From positions 2,232,001 through 2,296,000 of the forward strand of contig JAHBZQ010000001.1 in assembly GCA_019635355.1 (NCBI GenBank): 64,000 nt of DNA. Reading direction: 5' to 3'. This DNA is from Rhizobacter sp. Lineage in GTDB: Bacteria; Pseudomonadota; Gammaproteobacteria; Burkholderiales; Burkholderiaceae_C. The position numbers were made by a program, and so were the translations under genes. The notes beneath the pieces are model-generated. The model did no database searches. It was not told the DNA's origin and worked only from the letters and a program-made list of their open reading frames with translations. This document shows, piece by piece, positions 8,312 through 17,800 of the stretch (the stretch's first letter is position 1; the number at the start of each line of letters is the position of its first letter).

Positions 8312-9121
8312 ATGACCGCCGTGCACGACACTCCCGCGCAACACTTGCCCACCGAGGGCGAGCTGTGGCAGCGCTGGCGTGAGCATGGCGATGCAGCAGC
8401 ACGGCAACACCTGCTCGACCACTTCCTGCCCTATGCGCGCGTCGTGGCCGCGACCTACTACGGCCGCCGCATCGTCGACGACATCGGCTTCGACGACTAC
8501 CACCAGCTGGCCTGCATGGGCCTCGTGGAGTCGATCGACCGCTACGACCCTGCCGCCGGCGCGCAATTCAAGACGTTCGCAGCACGCCGCATGCACGGTG
8601 CCATCCTCGATGGCCTGGAGGTCGCCACTGAGAAGCATCAGCAGATCGCTGCCGAGCAGCGCCTGAAACGCGAGCGCCTGGCCGCGATCAAGGCCGAAGC
8701 CGCCGAGCGCTCGGGCTTCGACACGCACACAGGTGGTCGAGCTGCTAACGGCGGCTCGCACGCCGACGTGCTGTTCAAATACCTCAGCGAAGTCGGCGTC
8801 GGCCTGGCCATCAGCTACCTGCTCGACGGCACAGGCCTGGTCGCTCAAGACAGCCTCGCCACCCATCCGCACGCCGAGCACCAGTACTACCAGCGCACCG
8901 AGCTCAGACAATTGCAGCAACGCGTGCGCGACATGGTGCGGCAGCTCGGCGAGCAAGAGCGCACGGTCATCACCCGCCACTACCTGCACCACCACACCCT
9001 CGACGACATCGCCACCGACATGCAGCTGACCAAAGGCCGCATCTCGCAGATCCACCGCGCGGCACTGCAGATCCTGCGGACTCAGCTGGGCCGCCAGCGA
9101 CGATGTGACGTCGACCTTTGA
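8312..9121 (+). CDS. fliA: FliA-like (sigma-28 family) RNA polymerase sigma factor
   Basis: A 269-residue sigma-70-family protein. Region 2 is clear (residues 38-105; 'DDYHQLACMGLVESIDRYDP' and 'QFKTFAARRMHGAILDGL' match the FliA pattern). Region 4, with its helix-turn-helix, is also clear (about 200-262; 'TLDDIATDMQLTKGRISQIH'). The stretch between (about 125-190; LFKYLSEVGVGLAISYLLDG) does not look like the usual FliA region 3. FliA directs late flagellar promoters. Here it is encoded 9 nt after fliP, inside the structural operon, so it may be specific to this gene set. Confidence 0.85.
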   Translation: MTAVHDTPAQHLPTEGELWQRWREHGDAAARQHLLDHFLPYARVVAATYYGRRIVDDIGFDDYHQLACMGLVESIDRYDPAAGAQFKTFAARRMHGAILDGLEVATEKHQQIAAEQRLKRERLAAIKAEAAERSGFDTHTGGRAANGGSHADVLFKYLSEVGVGLAISYLLDGTGLVAQDSLATHPHAEHQYYQRTELRQLQQRVRDMVRQLGEQERTVITRHYLHHHTLDDIATDMQLTKGRISQIHRAALQILRTQLGRQRRCDVDL

Positions 9122-9140
9122 GCCCTCGCCTCCCGACACC

Positions 9141-10340
9141 ATGACCGACAACGCCACACTGCAACGCCTGGACCGGCTTGAAGGCTACCTTCAGCAGGAC
9201 CCTGACAACCTGAGCCTGCTGGCAGACACCTTCGACGCGGCACTTGAAGCCGGCGAATACGCCCGCGCGGAGCCGCACCTGAGGCACGCGCAGAGGCTCA
9301 GCCCCGCAAGCGTCGCATGGGCCACACGCGAAGCTCACTGGCTGATGGCGCAACGGCGCTGGGCCGAGGCCGATGCATCGCTCATGGCCTTGCAAGCCGA
9401 AGCCGAGCTTCCCCCTGAGGGACAAGCGGCACTGTTGCGCGACCTCGCCCTCGTGGCACTGCACCGCGGCGAGCCCGCGCTTGGCCTCGATCGCCTGCGC
9501 CCGCTGGTGTCGCCCGTTGCGCCGCAGCAGCCGATGGACGAAGCCATCCAGCTGCTCTGGCTGCGCCTGCTCCACCGCGCCGCGCAGCTGCCCGAGGCGC
9601 TGGCATGGGCCGAAGCGCGCTGGCAGGCGCAGCAGCTGGCGTCGGGCCCGGCTGGCGCCGCCAGTCTCATTGCCCTCGATGCCAACGACGCTGCACGCAG
9701 CCTCGCCTGGGCCGAGTTCGCCTTGAAGCGCGAGCCTCGGCAGATGGAAGCACTGGTGGCCCGCGCAACGCTCGCGCTGGCGCAAACTGATGCCCCGCTG
9801 GCGCGACGACTGCTGGGCCAGGCCCTGCAGAAAAGCCCCACCGACGGGCGCAGCCTCTCCGTTCTTGGCTTTGCGGAATTGCTGGAGCGCAAGCTCGATG
9901 CCGCGCGCACCACCTTCGAAGCCGCTGTGCGACACATGCCGCAGCACATCGGCACATGGCATGGGCTGGGTTGGACGCGGCTGCTGCAAGGTGACATGGC
10001 GGCGGCACGCGCTGCCTTCGAGACAGCCTTGCAACTTGACCGCACGTTCGGCGAAAGCCACGGCGGCCTGGCCGTGATGCAGGCCATGCAGGGCGAGCGC
10101 GAAGAAGCGGAAGCTTCCATCGAACGCGCGCTTCGCCTGGATCGTGGCGGCGCGTCAGCGCAGTTTGCAAAAGCAGTGCTGCGCGGCGAGGCTGGCGATG
10201 CACAAGCCGTTCAACGGCTGGCCAAGAGACTCCTGGGCCACCGGCCAGGCCTCATGGGCGGCTCGATGTTGGACGCCGTGCAGCAAGCCGTGCCGGGCTT
10301 CAATGCCGGTGAGCAGAGGAACGGCACCTCGACGCACTGA
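9141..10340 (+). CDS. TPR-repeat protein at the end of the flagellar operon
   Basis: A 399-residue, helix-rich protein with repeated Ala-rich pairs of helices typical of tetratricopeptide repeats (ALEAGEYARAEPHLRHAQRL; LLQGDMAAARAAFETALQLD; GEREEAEASIERALRLDRGG). There is no signal peptide. The ATG at 9141 was chosen; an in-frame GTG 36 nt upstream overlaps the sigma gene and would add a non-helical leader. TPR proteins near flagellar or type III genes often act as chaperones or assembly scaffolds, but no specific role can be read from the sequence. It converges with a lipoprotein gene 29 nt downstream. Confidence 0.75.
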   Translation: MTDNATLQRLDRLEGYLQQDPDNLSLLADTFDAALEAGEYARAEPHLRHAQRLSPASVAWATREAHWLMAQRRWAEADASLMALQAEAELPPEGQAALLRDLALVALHRGEPALGLDRLRPLVSPVAPQQPMDEAIQLLWLRLLHRAAQLPEALAWAEARWQAQQLASGPAGAASLIALDANDAARSLAWAEFALKREPRQMEALVARATLALAQTDAPLARRLLGQALQKSPTDGRSLSVLGFAELLERKLDAARTTFEAAVRHMPQHIGTWHGLGWTRLLQGDMAAARAAFETALQLDRTFGESHGGLAVMQAMQGEREEAEASIERALRLDRGGASAQFAKAVLRGEAGDAQAVQRLAKRLLGHRPGLMGGSMLDAVQQAVPGFNAGEQRNGTSTH

Positions 10341-10369
10341 CCCGGCCGAGCACCGCCAAGGCGCAGACT

Positions 10370-10948
10370 TCAGCGCTTCAACGCCAATTGAAACGCCGGG
10401 TCGCTGAACAGCTGGGCAGCAAGCTTTTGATAGACCTCGGCCTGCTCCTTGGCCACCCAGCGCGCACCCACAGAGCCCAGGGCTGGGGCCCAGGTCGCGC
10501 TGGCGCGCAGCTCACGCTCGTAGGCCACACGACCATCGGGCTGCTGCACCATAAAACGTGCCGCGATCGTGCCGTGGTCCTTGCGCATGTCGGTGTGCAG
10601 CACCGTGGCCGACAACACCCAGGTCGATTGAGCGTCGTACACCGACGCGCCTTGTAGCTGCGCCAGCAACGTGTCTCGCAGGTGCGCGGCTTCGGCCTCA
10701 GCCACGAGAGGAGGCTCCACGTACGTGGCTTCACCGCGCACCTCTTCGACCCCTTGGACCAAACCCACCGCGCCCAACGACAGGTTGCGGAGCCCTGCTT
10801 GCTTCAGCATCTGCACCGACTCACCACTCACCTGCGGCGTGTCAAGCGGAAGAGGCCTTCGCGCCCAATCGGGCGAAGTGCAGGCCGCAAGGCAGACTGA
10901 AAAGCCTGCAGCAAAGAAGGCGATCTGTGCTCGTGTCCTCGACGGCAT
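10370..10948 (-). CDS. Putative lipoprotein of unknown function
   Basis: A 192-residue protein beginning MPSRTRAQIAFFAAGFSVCL with a lipobox (LAAC, Cys 22), so probably a lipidated periplasmic or outer-membrane-associated protein. The mature part has a helix with 'EAEAAHLRDTLLAQLQ' and beta strands ('WVLSATVLHTD', 'GTIAARFMVQQPDGRVAYERELRAS'), a pattern seen in small ABC-type or YajG-like auxiliary lipoproteins. No catalytic motif is visible. A good ribosome binding site (AGGGGG, on the - strand) lies 7 nt before the ATG. The 160-nt gap between it and the immunity gene presumably holds its promoter. Confidence 0.65.
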   Translation of the reverse strand: MPSRTRAQIAFFAAGFSVCLAACTSPDWARRPLPLDTPQVSGESVQMLKQAGLRNLSLGAVGLVQGVEEVRGEATYVEPPLVAEAEAAHLRDTLLAQLQGASVYDAQSTWVLSATVLHTDMRKDHGTIAARFMVQQPDGRVAYERELRASATWAPALGSVGARWVAKEQAEVYQKLAAQLFSDPAFQLALKR

Positions 10949-11108
10949 TTTGATTCCCCCTGAATAATGATGTCGTCGCTGAGCGGCGCTATCGCTTCAG
11001 CGGCCTTGCCGCCCTAACTGCAACGGCTACTGGGGGCTTTTTGGCGTCGAGGGCACATGCGACACCTTCCACCGCGCACCACCATGCCGACGCCGCCTCT
11101 GTCCAAAC

Positions 11109-11519
11109 TTACTCCAGACGGGCCACTGCCTTCTCTATCAATCGATAGCCATAGACGTCCATATTAGGAAGCGCGCGCAACTCTTCGTCAGAGGCTGGCC
11201 CGATATGAACATCTTCAACCCAAACATCGCCTCCGACTACTCGGCGGGTAAGTGCTCGATCGGCATCAGTCACCGGTGCAGAACCGGCCAACACCCACGC
11301 ACCTTTCTTCACCGAATCGATTCCGGCATAGATACCGCGCGAATGCACGTCCTCAAGAGAACTAGGGACATCTATTGATGGGAACGCTCTTTCGTACATC
11401 CGGACAAGAAGAACATCCTTAAAGTATTCCGACATGTAGATCACTTTGGCAAAGGCATAGTGCCCTCCGCCAGGAATCGCATATATGCCGCCCAACTCGA
11501 CAGAAGGCCTCTTCGTCAT
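11109..11519 (-). CDS. Probable immunity protein of the adjacent toxin (Imm26-like)
   Basis: A 136-residue cytoplasmic protein, started at the ATG 2 nt after the toxin stop; a longer upstream start would overlap the toxin. The N-terminal stretch 'GGIYAIPGGGHYAFAKVIYM' resembles the opening of Imm26-type immunity proteins ('G.IFAIPL..G.YAYG.V'). A small gene immediately downstream of a polymorphic toxin tip is by general rule its immunity gene. The base composition is visibly lower in G+C than the flagellar genes and the YD-repeat region, like the last few hundred codons of the toxin, which suggests the two travel together. The family assignment is by eye; the immunity role is mainly inferred from position. 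Confidence 0.65.
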   Translation of the reverse strand: MTKRPSVELGGIYAIPGGGHYAFAKVIYMSEYFKDVLLVRMYERAFPSIDVPSSLEDVHSRGIYAGIDSVKKGAWVLAGSAPVTDADRALTRRVVGGDVWVEDVHIGPASDEELRALPNMDVYGYRLIEKAVARLE

Positions 11520-11521
11520 CG

Positions 11522-11857
11522 TTAACCGCCAATCTTCTTCATCGTAGCGATCCACAGATCTTCAGTCACTGCATCGCGATACATCTGAGCATTCGGATTA
11601 CTAGGTTGGTAAGACCGGAACTGATTCAGCAACGGACTTCCCGGATTTTGACGCAATGCCCCGCCAAAGTGATCCATGAGAGCCTGTTCCAGGCCTTTGG
11701 CTTGAGGTTTCGATAGATTGTTGGTCCACAACACGCGCCCAACCAACTCCCCCTTGTCAAGCGAGGCTTCGTGAACAGCCAACCGCGCCGGAGCGTCCCC
11801 TCGTCCTACATACTTCAAAGCGCCAGCCTCATCGAAGAGTACATATAAGCCTTGGCC
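11522..11857 (-). other. C-terminal GIY-YIG/URI-like toxin domain
   Basis: This segment encodes residues 5,137-5,247 of the giant protein. In order it shows 'GLYVLFDEAG', 'LKYVGRGDAPARLAVHE', 'GLEQALMDHFGG' and 'SPLLNQFRSY'. These match the GIY-YIG nuclease layout: a GIY strand, a YIG strand followed by Arg and His, a catalytic Glu on a helix and a late Asn. URI-type nucleases of this fold are known as tips of polymorphic toxins, and a DNA-cutting activity would be the expected consequence. The fold is inferred from the order of motifs alone. The immediately following immunity gene fits a toxic activity. Confidence 0.68.
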
Positions 11858-14800
11858 TGTCACCTTGTCATAGTTGGCCCCTGTACCACCAACGCCAGAG
11901 GGAAGCTGAGGCCCAACAATCTTCTCAAACTTGAGAGGGATTGGATTCGAATAGAGCACCCCCGCCTGTGGCGACGCCAGCCCGATGTTCCAGTCCGGTA
12001 ATCCACCGGTCTCCCGCAAGAACGTCGCAGTCCCGCGAATACCACCCGCGGTGAACTGCGCGGCTTTCGCGTATGCCGCAGGGCTTGCCAGCTCCCCTGG
12101 CACGCCGCCCATCCGTTGAAGACCATTGCTGTATTCGAGGACTCGCCCTGTCGTCCCGTCCCACTCATTGATCGCACGGCCTAAGTAGTTCCGAGACTCC
12201 GCACCCCGGAGCGCATCAAACCCATCGCGCAACACCGCACCGGTGTAGCCCAATCCCTTCATAACGCTTGTCACGAACTCCGGCGCACCATTCACCAGGC
12301 CTTTTGCTGGTCCTTTGACCATCAGATCAACGGCCGCAGGAACGGCTCGGCGCATCTGCTCGCCATAAGGCATGGGAGCACGGGCAGGCCCTTCAGGCAC
12401 CGCGGGCTGCGAGAAGTAGTACCCGCCGCCAAGTGCCATGCCCCAATCAATGCCGCCGTCATTTACGCCGGAACTCGTCACCTGTTCAGCGACGAGGGTC
12501 CTTTGAAGTGGTATCGACTCGAGCCTTGGCAGACGAAGTGCGCTGGTCGTTACACCAGTGGCAAACAAAGTGGTTGGATTTCCATCTTCGTTGATGTACT
12601 TGCGAACGACGGTCTGCCACGGCTCCTTGGATCCATAAGGAGCGCGTCGAGCATCTGACGCATCGCTAGTGCTGACAATGGGCCCCGCCGTTTCGTTCGA
12701 ACTGCCACTAGCCTGCTGCACAGCCGTCGAAACCAGTCCCCCGGTTTCACCCGTAGTTTCGTCCAGCAGCCGCCTCATGCGGGCCAGGTTCTCTGCCCTA
12801 AAGCGATCAGGGTTCTCTGGAGCACCTTGCGTCTTTGGCCTGCTTAAAGCTGCAAAACTCGCCCCCAGCACAGTACCAAACGCATCCGCTGCCAGTTGTT
12901 CATTCGACACCCGACCGCCGCGGAGTACCAGATTCGTGGCTGTACTGGCGAACCCCCGCAGCAAGGTCTGCTGCGCGCGCGCCACGCCAGCCAGCGGGCC
13001 AGTACCAACATCCCGTGCATACTGTCCATTGCCGAGCGGCATCATTTCACCAGTGTTGGGATCTACGCTGGCGCTGATCAATTCACCGTTGCTTGCGCTG
13101 GCGTTGTCAGACAGCCCCTCTCCAATCCCCGCATTGGCCGCCGCCACCGCCACGCTCGTCCAGCTGAACTTCTGCTGCACGCCCATGGCAATGGCCACGC
13201 CTTGTGTCATCGCGCTCGCAACTGCGCCGCGCACGGCAGCACTCAAGACGGCATTGCCAGCGATGTTGAAGGCCGGCAGGCCAAAGCTGATCGCACCGCC
13301 GATGCCCGAGACGGCCACCGACTCCCAGTTGATGCTCTTTTGCATGCCGAGCTCTCTGGCCACCATCTGGCCTGCCAGGTTGCCCCCGGCTGCCGCAGCC
13401 GCAGCCAGCAGCACGTTGGTCACCGTGAGGCTCGCACCGACGGTGAAGTAGGCCAGCACCACCGACACAACGACCGCAACCACCTGCACGATCATCTGGC
13501 CGTTGCCGCCGCAGGCCTGACCGGGTGGGCCGAGCGGCGGGGCGCTGTCACCGCCGATCTGGCGTTGGTCGAAATGGGTGTACGTTTTTGCGTTGTTGTG
13601 AACGGTGCCGATCTGAGCGGAGATGCTGAGCACCTGCCCGGGTTGGATGTCGGCGTCGCTCGCCAGCGCGTTGCTATCGGCAATGCAGTACCACAGCGTC
13701 TCATCGCCGTAGACCTTGAATGCAATGCTGCGCAGGGTGTCGCCTGCTTGCACGACGTAGCGGCTGACGCCGCCTTGCTGGCCGTTGAAGGCACGGAAGC
13801 TGAAGTTGAAGTCAGCCACCTGCTCATTGCGCGAGACGCCGTACGAGCCAAGCACCTCGCCATTGGCCATCACGGTTCGTTGGACGCTGCCGGTGTTGTA
13901 GGTCACGCTGCCGGCGGTGTTGGCGTACAGCAATTGCCCCTCGGCGTTGTTGATGTAGTTGCGTTCCTGCTCGTGCGTGTAGGTCGTGCGAGTGAGGTTG
14001 CCGCTCGCGTCGTAAAAGTTTTGGGTGGTGCCGGTACCCCCTTCGAAGCCACCAATGCCTTTGAAGATGCGACCGGTGTGGCCCAGCCACTCACCGAGCC
14101 CGGGTAGTCCCAGGGCGCTACTCACCAAACCGCCCAGCAATCGACCCAGTGTGCTGCTGCGTTCGTTGCCCCGGCTGTCAACGCCGTTGACGAAGTCAAT
14201 CTTGTAGGAGTCGAATCGCTTGTAGTTGTAGTAGTAGTCGATGTGGTAGTCGTTGACGATGTCGTAGTGGGTGTGAGTGACGTTGCCGACGTTGTCGTAG
14301 TCATTCAGGATGACGCGGGCGCGGTCGAAGGGTTTGGCGTCACGCGGGCTGCGAACCTGCTGGCGGACGTTGCGCCCATTGGCGTCGTACAGGTTCTGGG
14401 TGGTCTCTTCGGACAGCCCGGCACCACGTACCGCACCTGGTGTCGTGCGTGTGGTGTTGATCAGCGCCACCTGGGCCTGCGTCGCAGTCGGTCTGCTGTC
14501 AGCGTAGCCGGCAATGGCGCGGCCCAGGCCGTTCTGCACGAGTCGATCGGCCGCGTCGTAGTAGTTGAAGTTGATGCCCAGGCCGTCTTGCGCAATGACC
14601 GTGAGTCGATTCTTCGCGTCGTAGGTGTAGCTGTTGACCACATAGCCATCGTTGATGGAGTTGACGGTGACATCTGAATACGCGGGCCCCTCCTCCACGC
14701 CACTGATATAGAACAGTCCATCGGGGGCGGAGCGTGAAATGATGTACGGCTGGCCGCCCGAGTAGCCGATGTCACTTTCGGCAAAGACCTCTCGGTATTC

Positions 14801-17800
14801 GCTTCCCGCTTCACCCCCGCCACCCATCAGCCACCCGATCGAGACACCACCCTCGGATTCGCTGGCGCGGTAAGCGTAGAAACCTCTCACGACAGTTCGC
14901 ACGGAGGTGAGTCGATTTCCTCCCTTGCGCTCGGTCTTGCGGTTGCCGTTGACGTCGTAGGTGATCTCGCTGCCTTGGGTCAAGGAGATGGCAGCCTGAT
15001 AGTTGCCCCGCGAGTCTTTCTGCAGAATGCCTTGCATGTCCCGCACGCCGATGCCGTCGACGATGCGCTGGCGATTCATGCTGTCATAGGTGAAGAAACG
15101 GTCCTCGTCCTTGGACGTGTCGGCACTGTTGGTGTTGGGCTGAAGGACGTTTGCGTGCGTCGTGATGCGGGTACGGTTGCCAACCTGGTCGTACTCCATC
15201 GCGATGTGCACACGACCGTCGCTCACGTCACGCAGGCGGCCAAGGGCATCGTAGGCCAGGTGGCTGTCTTGATAGACGTTGTAGTAGCCGTTCTGCCGCA
15301 CGGTCTCGCGCACGTGGTTGCCGGCGAGGTCGTATGTGGTGGTGGTCTGCTGGCTCAGGGCAGAGTCCCAGATGCCGGTCTGCTGCCCAGCCGCGTCGTA
15401 GGAGTAGCTGACGGTCGTCGTGCCAGCGCTGCCGCGGTTGATGTCGTAGCTCATCAGTTGGCCAGTCCGGCCGTCGTCGTAGTGGTAGGTGTATTGGCCA
15501 CCTCCCAGGTCGACGTGGTACCGGATCTTGCCGAAGTAGTCGTAGTGCCAGGTCGCATACCTGTTGTTGGCATCAATCTCGGACGCCTTCTTACCCAAGC
15601 GGTCGTAGTAGGTTCGCGTGTGGAAGAGAAGCGGATCGACGCTTTCGATGACGTTGCCAGCGAGGTCATAGCGATAGCGGGTGGTCTGCCCGGCGCCATT
15701 GGTCTGGCTGATCTTGCGGCCAGCCTGGTCGTAGGTGTTGCGTTCCACAGTGCTCAACGAGCCCTGGTAGTTGAGCATCACGCTGGCGGCACCGTCTTCC
15801 TGGATTCCAGTGCTGCTGAACACGTCGACCGCGCCATGCACGGTGGTCAGCATGCGGCCCATGTTGTCGTAGGTGTAGCGCGTGACGTGTTTGGCCCGGG
15901 TGGCGGCGTCCACGCTCGCATCGGGTGTGGCGGCAATGGCGTCGCGCTGGGCCACGCGGTTGCCAAATGCGTTGTAGCTGTACTCCACCCGACCACCGTC
16001 GGCATGGTGCTCGCCCGCCAGGTTGCCAGCCTCGTCGTAGTACTTCAGGTTCAGGTTCAGGTTGGCATCGCGCACACCGATCTGCCGGCCCAGCGAGTCG
16101 TAGTAGATGCGCGTGGTCGGCGCACCTTGACCCAGGTCGGCCACTGGCTGAACTTGCTCGATCACCTGGTTCAGGCTGTTGTAGCTTGTCGTGGTGACCC
16201 AGTCCGCGTTGCGCACATCGCTGCGGGTGAGCACGTTGCCCCAGCGATCCGTGGTCACGTGGGTGACGGGTCGTGCCCACGGGTTGAGGGTCTCGCTGTC
16301 GGTGACCACCCCGCCAGAGATCAGGCCGGTGCGCAGGGTTTCCTCGGGAGAACCATCGAGCGGGGTTCGCACCACCTTGTAGGCGTACGGGCTCGAAAGT
16401 TGAGACAAGTCGAATCGCCAAGCATCGCCGAAGTTGATGCCGACGGTGATCCAGTTCTCAGGCGTATCAGGGGAATCTTGGCGGCGGATCTTGAGAGCCG
16501 TCTGACCCGCCACGCCGTCTTTCTGCGTGGCGACTTCGATCACGCTTCCATAGGCGCCCGAAGCCGTGCGATTGACGACTTCATGCCACTGGCCGTTTGC
16601 ATCCTTCTTCTCGACCACAAAGCCATTGATGGCGCTGATGCCGCCATGGGGCGACGCGGCTTCGTCATTCCATCGCAAGGTGGCGCCGATGCCCGCCGCG
16701 TTGGTGAAGATCCAGGTGTAGGTCAGCTCGACGCTGGGGTGGTTGACCACTTGCCCGTCATAGTACGGATTCCCGTTCTCGTCGAAGTAGCCTGTGAAGT
16801 TGCCAGGAGACTGGTAGCTTTGGGACTGGTAGCGCAAGGTGACGCGAACATCGCCGCTTCCGAGTTGCGCCAAATCGCTCCAGCCGAGCTGGACCTCGTT
16901 TTGGGTCTGTCTGGTCCAGCGCATTCCATATGCCGTCGGGACAGAGGAGAACTCACCGTCCACCCAGGCAATGGGCACGCTTCGGATGGTGTCGGAGCGC
17001 GTGAGGCTGAAGCTGGCGGTGAGCGGTCGGATGCTCACACCGTCTTCGTTGATCACGCGCCATGGGTCGATCTGCCGTTGCAGGTGACCGATCTCGTCGT
17101 AGACGTAGTCGGTGCGGCGGGTGTGGGTCCAATTGTCAACTTGTTCGGCGCTCAGCGCCTCGTCCAGCGTCGGGGCACCCGGCACGCCGGAATGCGTCAT
17201 CACGGACGTGATGCGCCCTTGCACGTCGTACAGGATGACCTTGGTGACGCCGTCGCCGGCCGTGGTGCGCCACAGGTGACCCGCGTTGTCGTATTCGAAG
17301 CGCTCTTGCTGGCCGCTGCCAGGCCCGCCGTCGACGATGCCTTTCGACGTCATCTCGCCGAAGGCGTTGTACGTCATCACCGAATCGATGACGCCCGCGG
17401 TACTCTGCAGCATCCGAGTGACAACGGGGGCCGAACTGCCCGACGTGGCGGCCTCGTTCAAGAGTTCCACCGGCGATGGCGTGAAGCTGTGGGTCATGCG
17501 ACCCAGCTTGTCGTACTGGTAGGCGGTGAAGATCGTGCTGTCGATGACCAGCGAAGCGTTGTTGGCCCCCGGCATTGCGGTCGACGTGCCGGAAGTCACC
17601 CCCTGCCAGGTCTTAGCAAGTTCACCGCGCTCGTTGTACGAGTTGTACTGGCTGTGACCGTTGGCGTCGGTCGTTTGCACAAGGTGGCCGAGGCGGTCGT
17701 ACTTGTAGTAGGTGATCCGGTCTTGCTCACTGAAAACCGGCATCGGGAAGCCGGTTTCCCCGAGGGTGCCGACGCCGTAGTAGACGACAGGGCCAAAGAA

